64,000 bases of DNA. Source: Cyanodermella asteris. Lineage: Eukaryota > Ascomycota > Lecanoromycetes > Ostropales > Stictidaceae. Made by a program: the position numbers and the translations under genes. Under the pieces are notes generated by a model that was not told the origin of the DNA, made no database searches, and worked only from the letters and a program-made list of their open reading frames with translations. Location: NCBI GenBank assembly GCA_900618795.1, contig UYJD01000002.1:2425077-2489076 (forward strand), in the 5' to 3' direction. Position 1 is the first letter of the stretch; every line of letters begins with the position of its first letter. This document shows, piece by piece, positions 54,428 through 64,000 of the stretch.

Positions 54428-55146
54428 GCTGGCTTTGGGAGCAAAACAGCTTCGGTCAGTGTAGGAGAGAGAGAGAGAGAGAGCTTCGAATGGAGAGAAG
54501 TTGATAAAGAACCGGATCTGACTCAGGCAATGGTTAACAGCAAGACTAATTTGGAAGCAGCCGGAATGTAAATAAGCTGAAAATGAGGCATTGCTCCGCG
54601 AGGAGATACGCAGCCAGCGCAGAATGAAGCACAGCCTGCGCTGAAAACCGCTTGGATCTGCCATACAACAATTGAGTGCTTCCACTTAGTCGGTTGCCAA
54701 TTCCATCAATAGTACTGATCGGCATCGAACGAATCTTTCGCCAACGAAGCAGCTAATGAACACATCATACCCGACCGGAATGCTGGTGATAGCCACATTG
54801 TACTGCGAGTGACGATCTGGCGATCTCTGGAACCGTGATGCCTGTGGCCCGCGCAACTGGGCTCAACCTACTTGATTCAGACCGGTAATCCATTGCAAAC
54901 ACTCAAGTGGCCGCAAGCATAGTCTCGTTGTACCTGGTCGTAAAATGACTAGCCTCGTGCTGGGAAGGCTGGAAGACACTTTCGCGGGCAATTGCAAATC
55001 GCTGTTTTGAACGCGGTTGTCTTGAGCTCATGAAATTAAGAATGTCATTATTCGATCATCGTCCTTTCAGCCGACCCTAACAAAGCGATTTCCCATCCTA
55101 ACCCCCTTTTATGCAGGTGAAGCGAAATGTCGACTTTTGAAATCGC
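54428..55146. other. Intergenic, promoter of the small secreted protein
   Basis: About 720 bases; contains a GA microsatellite near the start codon and no supported gene. Confidence 0.4.
54465..54482. repeat. GA/CT microsatellite
   Basis: About nine GA dinucleotides, lying some 40 bases before the start codon of the minus-strand secreted-protein gene, so probably a CT-rich part of its leader. Confidence 0.85.
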
Positions 55147-56292
55147 TTACTTGGCGATCTCGAGAGTTTTGGCGCCGAGAGCCTGTGAAGATTAGCAAAC
55201 GTCTCTCATCGAACCTCTGTGAACGTCCTTACCTTCTTGATGTCACCGAAGATAGCGAATTGACCGGCAGTCAGGGTGCCGACCATGAAGAGACGGGTCC
55301 CCAGACCACCAAAAGAGCCACGGAGTCCGAGCTCACGACCGATCTTGATGAGACGGCTGGTTGTCCCCTCACCAGGCTCAGCCTTGACCTTGTTGATCTT
55401 GGATAGCATGGTGTCTGCGGGCTGGGAGATGATAGCAGCGGCGAAACCGGCAATCAGACCGGAACCAAGATTGATTGTTGTCTGCAGCCCATCCGAGGCC
55501 GTCTTCTTGTCCACCCGGCGATAGATTGCTTCCGCTACCTTCTCGTAAACCACGAACTTGGCCATCGTATAGGGTACCCTGCCATTCCATGTTAGCTAAA
55601 CTTCCCCCGCGTTCATATTTGGATTGTGGACGTACTGCTTGAACAGGATGGGGCCGAAACCTGAATAGAATGCGCCAACTCCCTCATTTTTCAGGATCTT
55701 TCCGAAGCCGCTCACCAGGCCGTTTGCGAAATCGGGCTGCGACACAAGACGAATACGAGTCGCCTCGAGCGGGCAAAGCGCAATGTCTGCAAAGAACTCG
55801 GCCGCACCAGCCGAAGCAAGGTAGACCGCAGTCCGGTTGTCAGAGGCCGTCTGGTAGCCGAGTATGTTGATAGCTTGCTGCTTGAATAGTTCGTATCCGC
55901 CGAACTTGAAAGCTCCCTGGAGGAAGTAGCCGGCGGCCGTAGGACCGAGACCTGTAAGGAGAGCTCCGGCACCCTCCTCGGCGGTGACCTGTCGGAAGGT
56001 GCCAATCATGCCGGACCTGTAGCGGGCAGGGTCAAGCTGTATCCTGGTCTTGACGCTGGTCTCGACACATTAGCGCAGTTCGAAATAATTCGGGCGGAAA
56101 GGGTGACTTCGCGTACACATCGACGGGTGTGAGGGCGCCGTGAGTGACTGCGCAGCAGACCGCACCGGCGAAGGCGACGCGGGAGTAGAGCTGCAGACCA
56201 GACAGTTCCGAGGCGGCCGGGACTGGAGGCGTGACGCCCTGCTTGACCTGCTCTTTGACATTCTCGAGCTTGGTGGTGATGGATTGTGACAT
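55147..56292 (-). CDS. mir1: Mitochondrial phosphate carrier
   Basis: An inner-membrane carrier importing phosphate for ATP synthesis. Four exons (56117-56292, 55636-56055, 55233-55578, 55147-55182; introns 56056-56116, 55579-55635 and 55183-55232) give 325 residues, the family length. The three carrier repeats are visible. The first repeat gives [19 protein letters not shown] across intron 1 (P-x-D-x-V-K motif). The second gives [20 protein letters not shown], and the third gives [40 protein letters not shown] is typical of phosphate carriers. The last exon codes only 11 residues ([11 protein letters not shown]). Confidence 0.97.
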
Positions 56293-56684
56293 TGTGGCGG
56301 CGAGAGTTGGGTATCGTGAGTCGTGGGTCGCAGCGAGACTGTAGAGCACAGAGTCGATGAGTAGCACGAAAAATGAGGCTGGATTGGGACAGCAATGCCG
56401 GATCTCCGAGCTTTATCTTTATCCCGTGATGGTCGAAAGCCGGCAGGCGAATTACGTCGGCTGAGGGCACGTGACCTGTCCAGCGAGCTGGCTTATTCCA
56501 GCGTCTGTATAGAGGCTTCGGCCGTCTCCGTATCCTCTTCTTGAATGATATACAGCCGCAAAATTCCTAGTTGCCACCGTGTCTTGCGAGCTCAGCTTCA
56601 TGAGTGCATTGAAAGAAATCTATAATACATCACATGTCATCCAGACAATGTTTCTATGGGCCTAGAGGTTGTTGCGCAGGAACC
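56293..56684. other. Intergenic between phosphate carrier and tRNase Z
   Basis: Carries the phosphate carrier promoter and the tRNase Z 3' end. No gene or repeat is seen. Confidence 0.4.
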
Positions 56685-59600
56685 TCATATATCTTTCTTG
56701 GACGTCGTGTCGCCATCCGAGGCGATCAGTTCAGACAAGACGGGATTGAACTTTTCGAGTAGAGCAATGTCTCTCACTTTGACCCTCATATAGTCAAATG
56801 CAACGCCTACCTTGACATCGCTAAGCAATGCAGGCAACTGCCCTTCCTCATCGCCTGTCAGCACGGTCTCGTCAGGTATTGACGTCTGCTTGTTTACGAC
56901 TTTCTTGACGGTATTCTCACTGTCGTTCTCCAGAGTCCCCATGGCGCCGTGGACGTCTGAATTGTCTTCCTTCAAAACTTCTGTAGTATCGTCGCTGTTG
57001 GCAACAGCGGTTACGCCATCCACATTCTCAACCAAGCCGTCTCCCGTCGCGTCCTCGGAAGCTTCCTCGAACTCGAACTTTGTGGATCGGGATAGCGACT
57101 GTTTAGTCACCACTGAATATCGCTGACTAAAGTGAGTGAGCAGTATAAGTTTCGCCTGCATGGCAAGGCCAACTTGTATGGCTTCCGATATTGTCGAATG
57201 GTTTTTGGCCACCGCATCGCCTTTGAGCTCATCCTCGAATGTCGCTTCATGGAGAAGAACCGTAGAGCCTTGGCCGATACGTGCAAAATTTTTGGACGGT
57301 CGACAATCGCCGCTATAGCTGATTTTGAACCCATCTTCGAAAGTCATTGCAACTGCCATCGAGTCATGACAGTGTCTAACGTAAACCCAGGAGAGGTCAG
57401 CCAGTCCGGTCAGGGATTTCAGAGCGTCTTTCATAGCCAGATTAGGGCTGTTGAAGCTAGCAAGCGGAGTACTTATTCCGTTGATCATGAACTGGACTTC
57501 ACCGCGGCGATCCGATGAGCGAACCGGTTGCAAGCCGATGCACTGGCTCCATCCAAAGTCTTCTATCTGTGAGTACTCTTCCAGCCAGTTTATCATGTCT
57601 TTGCCGGCTACGACGGCTAATTTGTGAGCGTTGAGGTATGTTGATGGGGACTCGAGCAGACGTTGCTTATTTGTGAGACGCACCTCGCTCTTGCCGGCAG
57701 GGCACTTGGCCTTGTACCAGGCTTTGATGATCGATGTAGTCCCTAGGTGGTGATCGGCATGAAGGTGACTGATCCAGATGAGTTTGAGGTCCTTAAGCAC
57801 TGTCTCTAGCTCGTTGGCCGAATATACGCGCGACAGCTGTCCTAGCGTATTTTCGCCCGCGTCGAAAAGATACGAACCCACCCCAGGAACCCTGAGAAGA
57901 GTTGCCGATACGTTTCGATGTTTAGATGGAATGGAAGAACCTGTTCCGAGAGTGATGATTTCGTTATCAAGTCCAGGGAATGACTGCGAGGTGAGTTCTC
58001 GCTGCACTTCTGGGCTCTGCATGTCCTTCCATGACTCCTGGGCCATTTTCTTGACAGCTGGGGGGATTCCTGTCACCACCTCGCCGGTCTGTAGGAACGG
58101 GGCTTGTGAAGCAGTGTCCCAGACCGAGTCAGCCCCAAGAATTAGGCTCTGTCCTGGATGGGCCAGTGATACACGGCTTGACATAGTGGGTAACGCCTTC
58201 GAGACATTACTGTGTGTCGGTATTGGAAACACTCGGAAAGGATCAACAGCAGCGAGGCGAATGGAGAGCTGTGCGCTTGTCTCGAAAGTGATGTAATTAG
58301 GTGAGTGGTCGGGCGAAGCGACAACATGATGTAGATGCTTAAGTCTCTGCATGAAGTCATGAAGATCCTTGGACTGAGTCAAACCGGGACCGAGATTCCA
58401 GAAGACTGTATTTATGCCATCCATCAATGTCGAAGAGCTCCATTCTTGACGCTCGATCAAAGGTTTGATGTATTCTGCAGCTGGTAGATCGATTACTGCG
58501 AAGCCCTGCCCAGGCTGTTCCGGCTCGAGAACCTGCTCCGGCTCGACTTTGCGTCCATCTTCGAGCGTCACCGAATTTCCATTTGTAAGGTTTTTGTATT
58601 GGGTTACAGGCACTTTGAGCTCTTGCGCCTTTTCGCGTAGAAACTTGCCGCGTTGAGGGTGCCCTTTGAAGATATAAGACATGGCGACCGTGGACTGCTC
58701 GACCAGGGGTAGGTTTTTCATCAGCGCTCCTGGCCACGGCTTTCGTACAAGCACCTTGACATCAGGAAGTTCGGCCTCGGCAACATTGCTACCAGGGGTT
58801 GGGCCCTTCCATGGCTTCAATTTGTTGTCTTCACGAAAGAAGATTTGCGCTGGCATGTTGACTTTAGCGAGGGGAATTTCTTCAAGCCCATCCAGCGTCC
58901 AGTCTGAGTCGAACATGCTTCCGACAACGCTTCTAAGAATCTGTCGGTTTTCTTCGGGCCGAGTGACCCGGAGAGGACTTTCTCGCTCAAGAAACTCCAT
59001 GTAGGACCTTTTGCGGGAGACAGCATCCGATGATGTTTCGTGTCCGGTTTCCTCAGGAATGACGGGCATGTTGTATACCTGAATGTTCTCGTCTTCCCAC
59101 GAAGGTCGCGGAGGTGCGGATAATACCTGCTCTGCCGCCTCAATGACTCGCAAGGGCATACCTTTGCGGAAAATGAAACGTCTCGCGGTTGCGACAGTAT
59201 AGAGAATATTCGGTCCGCCGTGGATTCCAAGTGATCGGTTTTTTTCAAGCTCATCCTTCAGTTTTTGAAGGACTTCTTCTTGAGTAATCACTTCTTTGTC
59301 GCGCCGAGAAATCATCCGGGCCTTCTTCGTGGACCCTTCAGGCAGCTGTCTGATTTCTTCCGCAAGCCTGTCGAGTTTTGCCTGTCGCTTTTCATAGTAA
59401 TTGTCGTAGGTTGCTTTTTTGACGGACTGTCTAATGTCTGCGCATGACAAAATCAAGCCGAGCAGGCCGCCGGTGTTTTTCCACTCGACCTTGCCAGTCA
59501 AGAACACCTCGTTGAGTTTCTGAAGTCTCTTGCCCCGTTGGATGACGGCTCGTTGCAATCCTTCGTGGGCATTGCCAATAATGTATCGCTTGTCTGAGAA

Positions 59601-60884
59601 CTCAAGGATTGCGGAAAAGCCTCTAGTATCTACAGTAGGCGTTGTGAGCACTTCCACGTGGTATTTCATGTTTCCTGCGTTTGACCTTTGTCGATTCCCA
59701 CGGTCGGCTTGATCAGCTATGCTGGGTTTGAAAATCAAGTGCGTGAAGTGATCGAGACCCTCGAAAGTACTGGGCAAGCGTGGCGACGCAACAAAAGCAC
59801 TGCCCGGGAAACTTGAAATCAAAGAATCGTCGAGTTTAAGGGAATTATATTGTCGTAGGGATGATATGATGGGTTTGACGTGAGCAACGGTTCGTATGGT
59901 GGGCTTTCGTACAATAACGTTCCGTACAAGGGGCTTTTGTTTTCGTACTCGCAGTCTTCGTGGAAGCAATCTTCGCTCCTTCCTTCGTTCCAAGCGAATG
60001 GCTCGAGATTCCTCAGGAATGCGTGTGTCCTGTTCTTCGCGGAGCTCGTGCCTCTTCTCTCCTTGTTGAAGCTGATTTCCCACCCAGAGGCTTTGAACTT
60101 CAGATTGAAAGTATTCAATTTCTGACTGAATGTCCTGAACTTCTAATCGGACGTCTCCAGCTTCCAAATGAGCGTGCTGGGTATCTTTTCTGCCCCACTG
60201 GGGACGCCTTCGGGGGCGTCGAATCTGTCTTTCAAGCCTCTTGTGTACAGGTCCCAAATAAGCTCTTGACGAGGTCTCTCCTTCGTTCGACAGTGACTGA
60301 GGGTGCGCGTTGTGGTGCTTAGACTCCTTATCAATCCTATCCGAATCCCTTTTCTTTCCCTTCGAACAGCGCGTAATCCGTGATCCAATTCGTCGCAAGG
60401 CTGTTTTCAGAGAACTTGCATCCCGTTTGGTACGCCTGTATTGGGCTTCAAGCTCTGCAAGTGGGGATCCAAGAGAAGCTTTCCGCGGGTTATCCCTCTC
60501 CTCGCGCGAGGGCCGAATGCGCTTGGCTTTTTTGCCAGACTCCTCGTGTACAGGTTGCGGAGAACCCGTTGACGGAAGCTTTTCGTCTCTACGCGTTGCC
60601 CTCCTTGCCGTAATTGCTTGGGTTTTCTTTTTCGGCTTCTTCTCGATCAGATCCTTCACCAGATCGAATGACCGTGGTTGCTTAACCTTGGAACGTGAAG
60701 GCTCCGATTGTGTTGTCAGTCGGGATTGAGAAACACCGGTGCTAGCAAGCGTGGATGACTCTTGTGAAGAGCGAGCAGTGCGTTGCCCCGACGTTGTTAT
60801 ACATCGAGTTGGGTCAGAGAAATTTCGAATCGAGCGGCCTGCGTTCCGAGTGAGAGCCAACGCGTGCAGCCTGAATGGAGCCAA
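56685..60884 (-). CDS. trz1: tRNase Z, long form, with a 405-codon AUG-less N-terminal extension
   Basis: tRNase Z removes the 3' trailer of precursor tRNAs. The core begins at the first in-frame ATG, at 59669 (MKYHVEVLTTPTVDTRG), giving 994 residues, normal for fungal long forms. Its motifs are complete: GSSIPSKHRNVS (PxKxRN), HLHADHHLGTTS (metal site), YVRHCHDSMAVAM, KISYSGDCRP, LLHEATFEDE, KNHSTISEA and LLTHFSQRY. The same frame is open for 405 more codons upstream with no ATG, back to a TTG at 60884 in good context (AAG TTG GCT). That extension starts APFRLHALALTRNAGRSIRN, an Arg-rich presequence-like stretch, then is basic with a coiled-coil part. I give the long span; the core alone is 56685-59669. 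A non-AUG start is inference; an unseen upstream exon is the alternative. Confidence 0.85.
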   Translation of the reverse strand: MAPFRLHALALTRNAGRSIRNFSDPTRCITTSGQRTARSSQESSTLASTGVSQSRLTTQSEPSRSKVKQPRSFDLVKDLIEKKPKKKTQAITARRATRRDEKLPSTGSPQPVHEESGKKAKRIRPSREERDNPRKASLGSPLAELEAQYRRTKRDASSLKTALRRIGSRITRCSKGKKRDSDRIDKESKHHNAHPQSLSNEGETSSRAYLGPVHKRLERQIRRPRRRPQWGRKDTQHAHLEAGDVRLEVQDIQSEIEYFQSEVQSLWVGNQLQQGEKRHELREEQDTRIPEESRAIRLERRKERRLLPRRLRVRKQKPLVRNVIVRKPTIRTVAHVKPIISSLRQYNSLKLDDSLISSFPGSAFVASPRLPSTFEGLDHFTHLIFKPSIADQADRGNRQRSNAGNMKYHVEVLTTPTVDTRGFSAILEFSDKRYIIGNAHEGLQRAVIQRGKRLQKLNEVFLTGKVEWKNTGGLLGLILSCADIRQSVKKATYDNYYEKRQAKLDRLAEEIRQLPEGSTKKARMISRRDKEVITQEEVLQKLKDELEKNRSLGIHGGPNILYTVATARRFIFRKGMPLRVIEAAEQVLSAPPRPSWEDENIQVYNMPVIPEETGHETSSDAVSRKRSYMEFLERESPLRVTRPEENRQILRSVVGSMFDSDWTLDGLEEIPLAKVNMPAQIFFREDNKLKPWKGPTPGSNVAEAELPDVKVLVRKPWPGALMKNLPLVEQSTVAMSYIFKGHPQRGKFLREKAQELKVPVTQYKNLTNGNSVTLEDGRKVEPEQVLEPEQPGQGFAVIDLPAAEYIKPLIERQEWSSSTLMDGINTVFWNLGPGLTQSKDLHDFMQRLKHLHHVVASPDHSPNYITFETSAQLSIRLAAVDPFRVFPIPTHSNVSKALPTMSSRVSLAHPGQSLILGADSVWDTASQAPFLQTGEVVTGIPPAVKKMAQESWKDMQSPEVQRELTSQSFPGLDNEIITLGTGSSIPSKHRNVSATLLRVPGVGSYLFDAGENTLGQLSRVYSANELETVLKDLKLIWISHLHADHHLGTTSIIKAWYKAKCPAGKSEVRLTNKQRLLESPSTYLNAHKLAVVAGKDMINWLEEYSQIEDFGWSQCIGLQPVRSSDRRGEVQFMINGISTPLASFNSPNLAMKDALKSLTGLADLSWVYVRHCHDSMAVAMTFEDGFKISYSGDCRPSKNFARIGQGSTVLLHEATFEDELKGDAVAKNHSTISEAIQVGLAMQAKLILLTHFSQRYSVVTKQSLSRSTKFEFEEASEDATGDGLVENVDGVTAVANSDDTTEVLKEDNSDVHGAMGTLENDSENTVKKVVNKQTSIPDETVLTGDEEGQLPALLSDVKVGVAFDYMRVKVRDIALLEKFNPVLSELIASDGDTTSKKDI

Positions 60885-61652
60885 CTTGACTGCTCGATGA
60901 TGCCGGAATCCGACAGCTTATGTCTGCCAGTCGACTCATGAGCGTGTCGATGGGTGTAGCGTTGTTGCTTGCGTTGTCGGCGCTACTTGCTTAGGAACGC
61001 AGATGTCCGTTTCAATTATTTTCCGATGATGCGGAGATGTCGTTCCGCAAATAACCCCTGCTTGGTACGCCCGCCTAATGTCATCGCGGCATTCGTCGTA
61101 TTGTCATTCTTCGAGCGAAGCGCTTTCTGTCTACACAATGAGTGGACTTTGGTTCTATAATCATCGATCAATGTCTTAGGAATGCGCTTCATTCGTGCGG
61201 GCAGTGACTCCAGCACATTAATGCGACGATGTTATTGGGACAGTTTTATCGAGCAAGGCCGACGGCCCTGAATGAAGCTTAATTGCGTCTACATAAAACA
61301 TCTTATCTAGCGCGCCCTGTATGGTGGCTGGCTGGCATACTGCCCCTCGTACCTCGAGCTCGTCATACGCTGAAGCCTTCCAGTCATCGCTTGTTCGAAC
61401 ACTAACCATGAAAGCCTTCGGAGATTACCGTACTGCCTGTTTTCAGTAAGGCGCGAGGCACGCTTGATCAAGCAACGACTCTCCATATAGTGCAAAGTCA
61501 TCCAAACGTCCCAGCTCGCTTCCGCTGTGATGCATCGGGCGGCATGTTTGTCCCGCCTCTTCGGACAAAGGGGACTGCTGAGTGCCCAGGAGGTCGGCCT
61601 GCATGGGACCACCTCAAGAGGATTTGCGAGCGCATACTCAAGTGTCCGTGCT
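60885..61652. other. Intergenic, tRNase Z promoter and poly(A) polymerase 3' side
   Basis: On the minus strand a 41-codon frame begins ATG AGT CGA at 60939 and overlaps the start of the tRNase Z frame in another phase, ending about 60815. It may be an upstream ORF if transcription starts above it. No other feature is seen. Confidence 0.4.
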
Positions 61653-63624
61653 TCAAGTCCGTCGCTTCTTCGCCTCCTCTCCCTGATCATCACACTGTTA
61701 GCCTCAATGACGAAGTGCACGCTTAAAACACTGGGGTTTTCACAACGTACCACCAAAGCTTCGTTTGTCTTGCGTTTCTTCGCCGACCCATTCGATTCCC
61801 CGTTACTCTTCTTTGCCCCCTTCTTCTTACTCTTAGTAGGTTTTGTCTCGCCAGGCTGGAAAACGTCACCGGGAAGATCGAAGCTGGTTGTCAGGTCAGC
61901 ACAGGTCGATGAGGTCTCGTGAACAAAACGTGCTTACCTGCGAATATGGTTCACGCAAAGAAAGTTTAGGGTTGCATTGTAGTTGGGCCAGCTCTTGCAG
62001 ATGTCTTTGAATCTGTCAATTGAATAACGAACATCAATCTGCTTTGCTTCTGGAGATTGGTCAGCACTCTAACTGTCCGGAGCAGTTGTGATGGCAAACG
62101 CCACTTACCTGCATCGAACTGAAGGCCGACATAATAAGTAGTCGTGTACAGAATGGACTCGGAGTTCTCATTCGCTGGCTGAGCCTCGGACGAGTCTTGC
62201 TTGACACCATCCAAATCGACGTTGTTATCGGCAGCGTCAGCAGCAGCTTTGTGCCTGGGATCGTTGGTAGCATCAGTGGTCTTTGTTTCAATCTCTTTTA
62301 CCTGATATCTTAGGCTACTATCCTCCGCAACTTGACGCACTTGCTCCTCGCCCTTCACCCTGTGCACACGCTCGAAGCCCTTGACAAATGGATGTGCCAA
62401 GGCCACACCAGCACCGGCATGTTCAAGTTCCATCACCAACAACCGTACCTTGGATTCGACTGTACCCGACCAAAGTTGCTGAGCTTCGTTTGTTCGGCTA
62501 GTTGCAGTCACACAGAGATAGTGCTTGTAAGCATCTGTGAAAAAGGAGTGCTTCGCAAATAGGGTCTTCCATGGGACTTTACCATTGTCAATATCGTCGC
62601 AAATGGCGCTTGCACGATGTAGCTCAGCCATGATTACCTGCTTAGTGGAGGCATTGATGTTATGCGTTGAACACATCGAAGGAAAGGCGGGTGTAATGAC
62701 TGGCATGATGTGGCGTTTGTCGCGATTGTTCTTTCTTGGATTCCACACGGTAGCCTGCACACCCGGCGGGCCGTCCTCAGGAGCCTTGAGATACACGGCG
62801 TCAGGCCACGGCCATGCGGCTAGAATTCGGAAGAACCTGCTGACGACCCGAGATGCTGTAGCTGTAGGGTACAATTGGCATACGCGAGCGACCATGATTC
62901 CCCAGGCGATGCCACCGGGAAACCCTACAATGTTTGCGTAGATGGCTCGTCTCTGTGCCCAGAGCTTGATCGCACGCAGGGCAGTTTTGAAGACCGGCTC
63001 TTGCGGAACCAAAGACAATATCTCTTCGACCTGACGAGGCCCACCAACGGCCCGCAATGCCTTCTCGTCAAGTCCTCGCAACAAGTTGTTATCTTTCAAT
63101 TCCATGTCCTTTGGTATGGACGTCATGTTCAGGGATGCAAATCCAAGATCGATATCGACGCCGTTATAGTTCAATGTGATGATGGGTGTTGACGCATCCG
63201 GCACAGGTGTGAGATCTTTGATGGCATCCGAAGGTGACATCTTTCTCAGAAGGTCTGGGAATTCGGCAAAGAAGTCTTCGCGTGAAATGTCCTTGGGCGC
63301 AACGACCAACGTATCTATATCCGAGCCAGAGCTGTACACGCCGAGCCGATAACTTCCGAATGTTTTGAGAGCACCACCTGCGGCCTTGATGGCAGCCTGA
63401 GAGAACTTGCCCTTTTTCGTGAGGACATGGCGCACGAATTCCTCAACGACCTTGGTCAGGTGTGCGAGCGCGGCGGTACGCAGCGCTGTCTCCGCCGGGC
63501 TCTCGTAATTGTTCTGTCTCTTGAGTTCTTCGACGAGCTCATCGTTGGATTTGCGGTCAGCCGGCGTGGGTAAGGCTTTCGATAGAGGCTGCGTCAGACC
63601 CCATCGTCGTTCTTGGGCTGCCAT
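61653..63624 (-). CDS. pap1: Poly(A) polymerase
   Basis: Adds poly(A) tails to nuclear mRNA. Four exons (62109-63624, 61938-62049, 61751-61883, 61653-61694; introns 62050-62108, 61884-61937 and 61695-61750) give 600 residues. It starts MAAQERRWGLTQPLSKALPT. The nucleotidyltransferase site is GALKTFGSYRLGVYSSGSDI, followed by DTLVV with the catalytic aspartates, and DIDLGF supplies the third. The central domain has AIKLWAQRRAIYANIVGFPG and PAFPSMCSTHNINASTKQVI. The RNA-binding part continues across introns. The last exon codes 14 residues ending EEAKKRRT, and with KSKKKGAKKS before it forms a basic nuclear signal. The last intron is inferred from splice signals and this ending. Confidence 0.95.
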
Positions 63625-64000
63625 GGTGTCTTGAGTTCAGGCCGGAATCAGCCAGCCGGATGGCAGAAGGTGGTAGGAGCGGCTTTGACGCCGATGATGG
63701 CCTAAGTACACATGATCGCGCCAGTATATGAGCATGCGGATGCAAGAAATATGACGGGGCACAGTGTGTGACAATGCACATCTGCAGTGAGGCAGAAATG
63801 AGGCCAAGCAGCCGTCGCTATCGCAACTCACAGCACTGTGTCTGCGAAAGAGCGCAACTCGCTTGTCCTTGCGCAGGGACAATGGAGATGATTATGTCAG
63901 CCGGCCGGAGCTTTCGCGACGCCGCAAGAACTCTAGTTCAGTTCGTCTACATACATTGTGCTGAGGTCCGCGATTGGCAGCGCAGATGGTAAGTCTTCTA
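63625..64000. other. Upstream region of the poly(A) polymerase gene
   Basis: The last 376 bases contain the presumed promoter and no supported gene within the window. Confidence 0.4.

Noticed and set aside
61307-61756. 149-codon minus-strand frame continuing poly(A) polymerase past its third exon
   Set aside because: Reading straight through gives unlike sequence. A consensus intron at 61695-61750 instead gives a short basic end, which suits the family better.
1-64000. tRNA, rRNA and CRISPR arrays
   Set aside because: I looked for tRNA B-box-like GGTTCGA sequences paired with A boxes, for rRNA and for spaced direct repeats; none was convincing. The tandem arrays lack unique spacers of constant length and the source is a fungus.

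Overview
The window is nuclear DNA from a filamentous ascomycete (Pezizomycotina; a dothideomycete such as a Capnodiales relative is my best guess, from overall protein character only). The evidence is short GT-AG introns of about 50 to 130 bases in roughly half of the genes, pyrimidine-rich leaders, two Zn2Cys6 regulators, a BAR protein, carboxypeptidase Y, a GMC oxidoreductase and a CYP504-type P450. One assembly gap of 422 N lies at 11001-11422. I recognise about 22 intact or nearly intact protein genes and two gene relics. I see no tRNA, rRNA, CRISPR array or intact transposon.

Layout. Bases 1-5228 hold no gene I can support, only a short 12-bp tandem repeat and a leader-like pyrimidine-rich stretch. 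From 5.2 to 9.2 kb lie a BAR protein (-), an ankyrin protein (+) and a GNAT acetyltransferase (-). A decayed methyltransferase and the N gap follow at 9.9-11.4 kb. A small codon-biased gene (+) then overlaps the 3' end of a GMC oxidoreductase (-), and a multi-spanning membrane protein (+) ends that block. From 16.7 to 25.1 kb is an aromatic-acid catabolic cluster: homogentisate dioxygenase (-), divergent CYP504 P450 (+), fumarylacetoacetase (+) and a Zn2Cys6 regulator (-). Next come mitochondrial citrate synthase (-), an MFS relic, a secreted cupredoxin protein (+), TCTP (-), sphinganine C4-hydroxylase (+), a sulfotransferase-like gene (+), carboxypeptidase Y (+), a SAPS-domain phosphatase partner (-) and a 668-residue orphan protein (+). 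A cluster of minisatellites and acetyl-CoA synthetase (-) follow, then a second Zn2Cys6 regulator (-), a small secreted protein (-), the mitochondrial phosphate carrier (-), a long-form tRNase Z (-) and poly(A) polymerase (-).

How the genes work together. The 16.7-25.1 kb cluster would hydroxylate a phenylacetate-type acid to homogentisate, open the ring and cleave fumarylacetoacetate to fumarate and acetoacetate. Maleylacetoacetate isomerase and 4-hydroxyphenylpyruvate dioxygenase are not in the window. Citrate synthase, acetyl-CoA synthetase and the phosphate carrier are central-carbon and mitochondrial genes in the same 64 kb; I have no evidence that they are co-regulated with the cluster.

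Most unusual signals. (1) The tRNase Z frame runs 405 codons upstream of its first in-frame ATG. That 1.2 kb holds only two ATGs in any frame of the sense strand, against about 13 on the opposite strand, and its first residues look like a mitochondrial presequence. This suggests a long non-AUG-initiated mitochondrial isoform plus an AUG-initiated second isoform. (2) A 68-bp tandem array with a hairpin in each unit lies just after the orphan gene. (3) The SAPS gene has a TGA followed by 84 coding-like in-frame codons. (4) A 67-residue, strongly codon-biased gene overlaps the GMC gene tail to tail.
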